From NCBI RefSeq assembly GCF_019904295.1, contig NZ_CP065362.1, positions 310,001-374,000 on the forward strand: a stretch of 64,000 nt of DNA, in the 5' to 3' direction. Numbering within the stretch: the stretch's first letter is position 1; the number at the start of each line of letters is the position of its first letter. A model generated the notes under the pieces. The model was not told where the DNA came from. It worked only from the letters and a program-made list of their open reading frames with translations, and made no database searches. Source of the stretch: Ruegeria sp. SCSIO 43209 (GTDB taxonomy: Bacteria > Pseudomonadota > Alphaproteobacteria > Rhodobacterales > Rhodobacteraceae). Shown in pieces: positions 61,231 to 64,000 of this stretch. Position numbers and translations under genes: made by a program.

Positions 61231-62079
61231 ATGTTTCCCAAACCGATCGAAAAACAACCCCGCGCAGCGCAGATCACCTATCAGGCGATGTTGCCTCTGG
61301 CACTGCTACTATGGCTGGGGCCCCTTTTGGCGGTCGCGCTTTTCTCGGTCAAACCTGCCGCAGACTTCACCAATGCGAATTACTGGGGGATGCCGTCAAG
61401 TTTTGAGGGCGCGTTCAACTATGGTCAGGTCTTTTTCAATTCGGATATGCCACGTTACTTGATGAACTCGTTCCTGATCACCGTACCAACGGTAATCGGG
61501 GCCGTTGCACTCAGTTGCATGACAGGCTTCGCGCTGGGGATCTACAAATTCAAATCGAACCTCTGGATCTTCTTCATGTTTGTGGCGGGCAATTTCGTAC
61601 CCTTCCAGATCCTGATGGTCCCTGTGCGCGATCTCACGCTGGAGTTGGGCCTTTACAACACCAAAACAGGGCTTGTGCTATTCCACATCGCCTTCCAGAC
61701 CGGGTTCTGCACGCTCTTCATGCGCAACTTCATCCGCGCCCTGCCATTCGAACTGATCGAGGCCGCACGGGTCGAGGGCATTAGCGAATGGCGAATCTTC
61801 TGGTACGTCGTTCTACCACTGATGAAACCGGCCATCGCCGCACTCAGTGTCCTGATTTTCACCTTCATCTGGAACGACTATTTCTGGGCTGTTGTTCTGA
61901 CCCAAGGGGCCGAAAGCCAGCCCGTGACAGCCGGGATCACCAGCTTTAACGCGCAATTTCGCGCTGCTTATCAGTTGATGAGTGCCGGTTCTATAGTGGC
62001 AGCCCTGCCGCCGGTTGCCATGTTCTTCCTGATGCAGAAACACTTCATCGCGGGCCTGACCCTCGGTGCCGTAAAATAA
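61231..62079 (+). CDS. Carbohydrate ABC transporter permease (second)
   Basis: A 282-residue CUT1 permease of the MalG/UgpE type, with QITYQAMLPLALLLWLGPLL, the EAA motif ELIEAARVEGISEWRIFWYV and a final conserved HFIAGLTLGAVK. The start, ATG 61231, lies two bases after the first permease stop. Together they form the membrane channel for the UgpC-type ATPase encoded on the other strand. Confidence 0.93.
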   Translation: MFPKPIEKQPRAAQITYQAMLPLALLLWLGPLLAVALFSVKPAADFTNANYWGMPSSFEGAFNYGQVFFNSDMPRYLMNSFLITVPTVIGAVALSCMTGFALGIYKFKSNLWIFFMFVAGNFVPFQILMVPVRDLTLELGLYNTKTGLVLFHIAFQTGFCTLFMRNFIRALPFELIEAARVEGISEWRIFWYVVLPLMKPAIAALSVLIFTFIWNDYFWAVVLTQGAESQPVTAGITSFNAQFRAAYQLMSAGSIVAALPPVAMFFLMQKHFIAGLTLGAVK

Positions 62080-62101
62080 CGTCAAACCAGAGGTTTACCT
62101 C

Positions 62102-63442
62102 ATGACCAAGATCACCTTTGTAGGTGCAGGTTCCACGATCTTCATGCAGAACATCGTGGGCGACGCCCTGCTCACCCCTGCCCTTGCAGACAGCCACTTT
62201 GCGCTGATGGATATCGATCCGGTGCGCTTGGCCGAAAGCGAAGCTGTGGCCAAGGCCATGATCCGCTCAGTCGGCACGGGTGCAACCGTCTCAACCCACA
62301 CGGATCGTCGCGCGGCGCTGGACGGCGCAGATTTCGTGATCACTGCCTTTCAGGTTGGCGGGTATGAGCCTTGCACGGTGACAGATTTTGAAATCCCAAA
62401 ACAATATGGCCTGCGTCAGACTATCGCCGATACGCTGGGTGTTGGTGGCATTATGCGCGGCCTGCGCACTGTGCCCGTTCTGTGGGGCGTCGCGCAGGAC
62501 ATGATGCAGTTGTGCCCCAACGCAACGCTGCTGCAATACGTGAATCCGATGGCCATCAACACCTGGTCTCTGGCTGAGCGCTTCCCTAATCTGAAACATG
62601 TCGGCCTGTGCCATTCTGTCCAGAACACGGTCGAAGAACTGGCGCATGATCTAGACCTGCCCAAGGCGGACTTTCGCTACAAAGTTGCCGGCATCAATCA
62701 CGTCGCGTTCTTCCTCAAGCTCGAGCATGAAGGCCGCGATCTGTATCCGGCTTTGCGTCAGGGCTATCGCGCCGGGCATTTACCCAAGCCTCCGCTGCTA
62801 ATGCCGCGCTGTCCAAACAAAGTCCGGTACGAAGTGATGGACCATCTTGGATACTTCTGCACCGAAAGTTCCGAGCATTTTGCAGAATACGTTCCTTGGT
62901 TCATCAAAGACGGTCGCAATGACCTGATCGAACAGTTCAGCATACCGCTGGACGAATACCCGACCCGCTGTGTCGAGCAGGTGGCCAATTGGAAGGAACA
63001 GGCCAAGACCCTGACAGATGGTCGGAACATCGAAGTAACCCGAAGCCATGAATTCGCCGCCGACCTTATGAACGCAATCGTGACAGACACGCCGTACACA
63101 GCCTACGGCAACCTGCCAAATACGGGTCAGATTCCGCAATTACCCCTAGGTGCAGCGGTTGAAACGCCGTGTCTGGTTGACTCGAATGGCGTCCAGCCTT
63201 CCGTGGTCACGGATATCCCACCACAACTGATCGCGTTGATGCGGACCCAGATCAACGTACAAGAGCTAACGGTTCGCGCGCTGACCGAAGAAAACCCCGA
63301 ATACATCTATCACGCCGCAATGATGGATCCCCATACTGCAGCCGAGCTGGATCTGCGCCAAATTCGCGGCCTCGTCACCGATCTGCTTTCTGCCCATGGC
63401 GATTGGCTGCCAGATTGGTGCCGCCCCGCCCGCGCAGCTTAA
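62102..63442 (+). CDS. GH4 family NAD-dependent glycosidase (alpha-galactosidase-like)
   Basis: A 446-residue glycoside hydrolase family 4 protein, an NAD- and Mn-dependent enzyme that uses a redox-elimination mechanism. The dinucleotide motif is FVGAGSTIFMQNIVGD. ITAFQVGGYEPC, YVNPMAINTWSL and the metal-binding cysteine/histidine in GLCHSVQNT are family-typical; CHSVQ is the form of MelA-type alpha-galactosidases. Other GH4 members cleave alpha-glucosides or alpha-galacturonides, and sequence alone cannot decide. Length is normal. It lies 22 bp after the permease, with AGAGG eight bases before ATG. It probably hydrolyses the imported glycoside in the cytosol. Confidence 0.9.
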   Translation: MTKITFVGAGSTIFMQNIVGDALLTPALADSHFALMDIDPVRLAESEAVAKAMIRSVGTGATVSTHTDRRAALDGADFVITAFQVGGYEPCTVTDFEIPKQYGLRQTIADTLGVGGIMRGLRTVPVLWGVAQDMMQLCPNATLLQYVNPMAINTWSLAERFPNLKHVGLCHSVQNTVEELAHDLDLPKADFRYKVAGINHVAFFLKLEHEGRDLYPALRQGYRAGHLPKPPLLMPRCPNKVRYEVMDHLGYFCTESSEHFAEYVPWFIKDGRNDLIEQFSIPLDEYPTRCVEQVANWKEQAKTLTDGRNIEVTRSHEFAADLMNAIVTDTPYTAYGNLPNTGQIPQLPLGAAVETPCLVDSNGVQPSVVTDIPPQLIALMRTQINVQELTVRALTEENPEYIYHAAMMDPHTAAELDLRQIRGLVTDLLSAHGDWLPDWCRPARAA

Positions 63443-63496
63443 TCTTCGTCTTCTCAAAAAACACTCAATTCCAACGCCAGACTGACAGAGCCAATA

Positions 63497-64000
63497 ATGA
63501 CCAAGAAACGCCGTTCACAGCATTGGTACGGAAAACTCGATAAGGACGGGTTCATTCACCGGTCCTGGATGAAAAACCAGGGCTTTCCGGATCACGCTTT
63601 TGACGGGCGCCCCATCATCGGCATCTGCAACACATGGTCGGAACTGACGCCCTGCAATTCGGGCCTTCGTGATCTAGCCGAAGGCGTGAAACGGGGCGTG
63701 TGGGAGGCGGGCGGCTTTCCAGTGGAATTCCCCGTTATGTCGCTGGGCGAGACCCAGATGAAACCCACCGCCATGCTGTTTCGCAACCTGCTGGCGATGG
63801 ATGTCGAGGAATCGATCCGCGCCTATGGTATCGACGGCGTTGTCCTGCTGGGTGGATGCGACAAGACCACCCCGGGGCAGCTGATGGGTGCAGCCTCGGT
63901 CGATTTGCCGTCCATCGTGGTTAGCTCTGGCCCGATGCTGAACGGCAAATACCGGGGTCAGGATATCGGTTCGGGCACTGATGTCTGGAAGTTTTCCGAA
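63497..64000 (+). CDS. IlvD/Edd family sugar-acid dehydratase, partial (cut by the window end)
   Basis: The first 168 residues of an iron-sulfur dehydratase of the IlvD/Edd superfamily, whose full length is about 570-600. GICNTWSELTPCN (Cys53) and LLGGCDKTTPGQLMG (Cys121) supply two of the cluster ligands, and KPTAMLFRN is typical of the arabinonate/xylonate/galactonate subgroup. The opening RSQHWYGKLDKDGFIHRSWM resembles L-arabinonate dehydratase. It is 54 bp after the GH4 gene and suggests the sugar is oxidised to an aldonate and then dehydrated. Enzymes before it (a sugar dehydrogenase and lactonase) are not in the window. Confidence 0.9.
   Translation, partial: MTKKRRSQHWYGKLDKDGFIHRSWMKNQGFPDHAFDGRPIIGICNTWSELTPCNSGLRDLAEGVKRGVWEAGGFPVEFPVMSLGETQMKPTAMLFRNLLAMDVEESIRAYGIDGVVLLGGCDKTTPGQLMGAASVDLPSIVVSSGPMLNGKYRGQDIGSGTDVWKFSE

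Overview
The window looks like a chromosomal or chromid segment of a marine alphaproteobacterium of the Rhodobacterales (Roseobacter type). The inference rests on gene content: RTX/type I secretion genes, a SapC-family gene, a DUF2793 protein, cyoABCD, an Mla-like operon, oligopeptide and sugar ABC systems and GlxA/IclR regulators. It also rests on dense, ATGA-coupled operons. No rRNA or tRNA gene, CRISPR array, intact insertion sequence or prophage was seen. The only mobile-element trace is a decayed IS5-type transposase tail at about 5852-6046.

Layout: (1) 1-3.6 kb holds two GlxA/AraC-type regulators and an M20 amidohydrolase. (2) 3.7-6.3 kb holds an exported CpdB-like nucleotidase and a non-coding stretch with the IS remnant. 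(3) 6.4-22.1 kb is a surface and secretion block. It has a UDP-GlcNAc dehydrogenase, a PrtDE-type exporter pair, an RTX beta-propeller protein with dockerin-like repeats and a 1,284-residue Ig-repeat/RTX adhesin. A four-gene coupled operon follows: SapC, a short TolC-like lipoprotein, a LapB-type ABC exporter and a LapC-type adaptor. (4) 22.2-24.8 kb is a hybrid histidine kinase with an OmpR-type regulator. (5) 24.8-28.2 kb is an aspartate decarboxylase/antiporter pair (AspT-AspD) that can generate proton motive force.

(6) 28.5-32.5 kb is an Mla/MCE lipid transport operon. (7) 32.5-37.5 kb holds a membrane-anchored glutamate-synthase-like protein, two tandem fluoride channel genes and an EmrAB-type efflux pair. 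(8) 37.6-41.6 kb is cyoABCD ubiquinol oxidase, directly upstream of and codirectional with emrAB. (9) 41.7-48.7 kb holds a lytic transglycosylase and an Opp oligopeptide transporter with fused ATPases, closed by a clear terminator. (10) 48.9-51.3 kb is GalU and ManC, which supply activated sugars.

(11) 51.5-55.8 kb holds a lone tail-fibre-like DUF2793 gene, a DUF1612-like protein and an ECF sigma/anti-sigma pair divergent from a YceI protein. (12) 55.9-64 kb is a carbohydrate locus. IclR, a UgpC-type ATPase and a proline-racemase-family enzyme run leftward. A binding protein, two permeases, a GH4 glycosidase and an IlvD/Edd sugar-acid dehydratase (cut by the window end) run rightward. They share a control region with a 20-bp-periodic repeat.

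The most unusual part is the secretion block. It packs two type I exporters and two large RTX substrates together, with a SapC gene and a TolC-like protein less than half normal size where a full outer-membrane channel would be expected.
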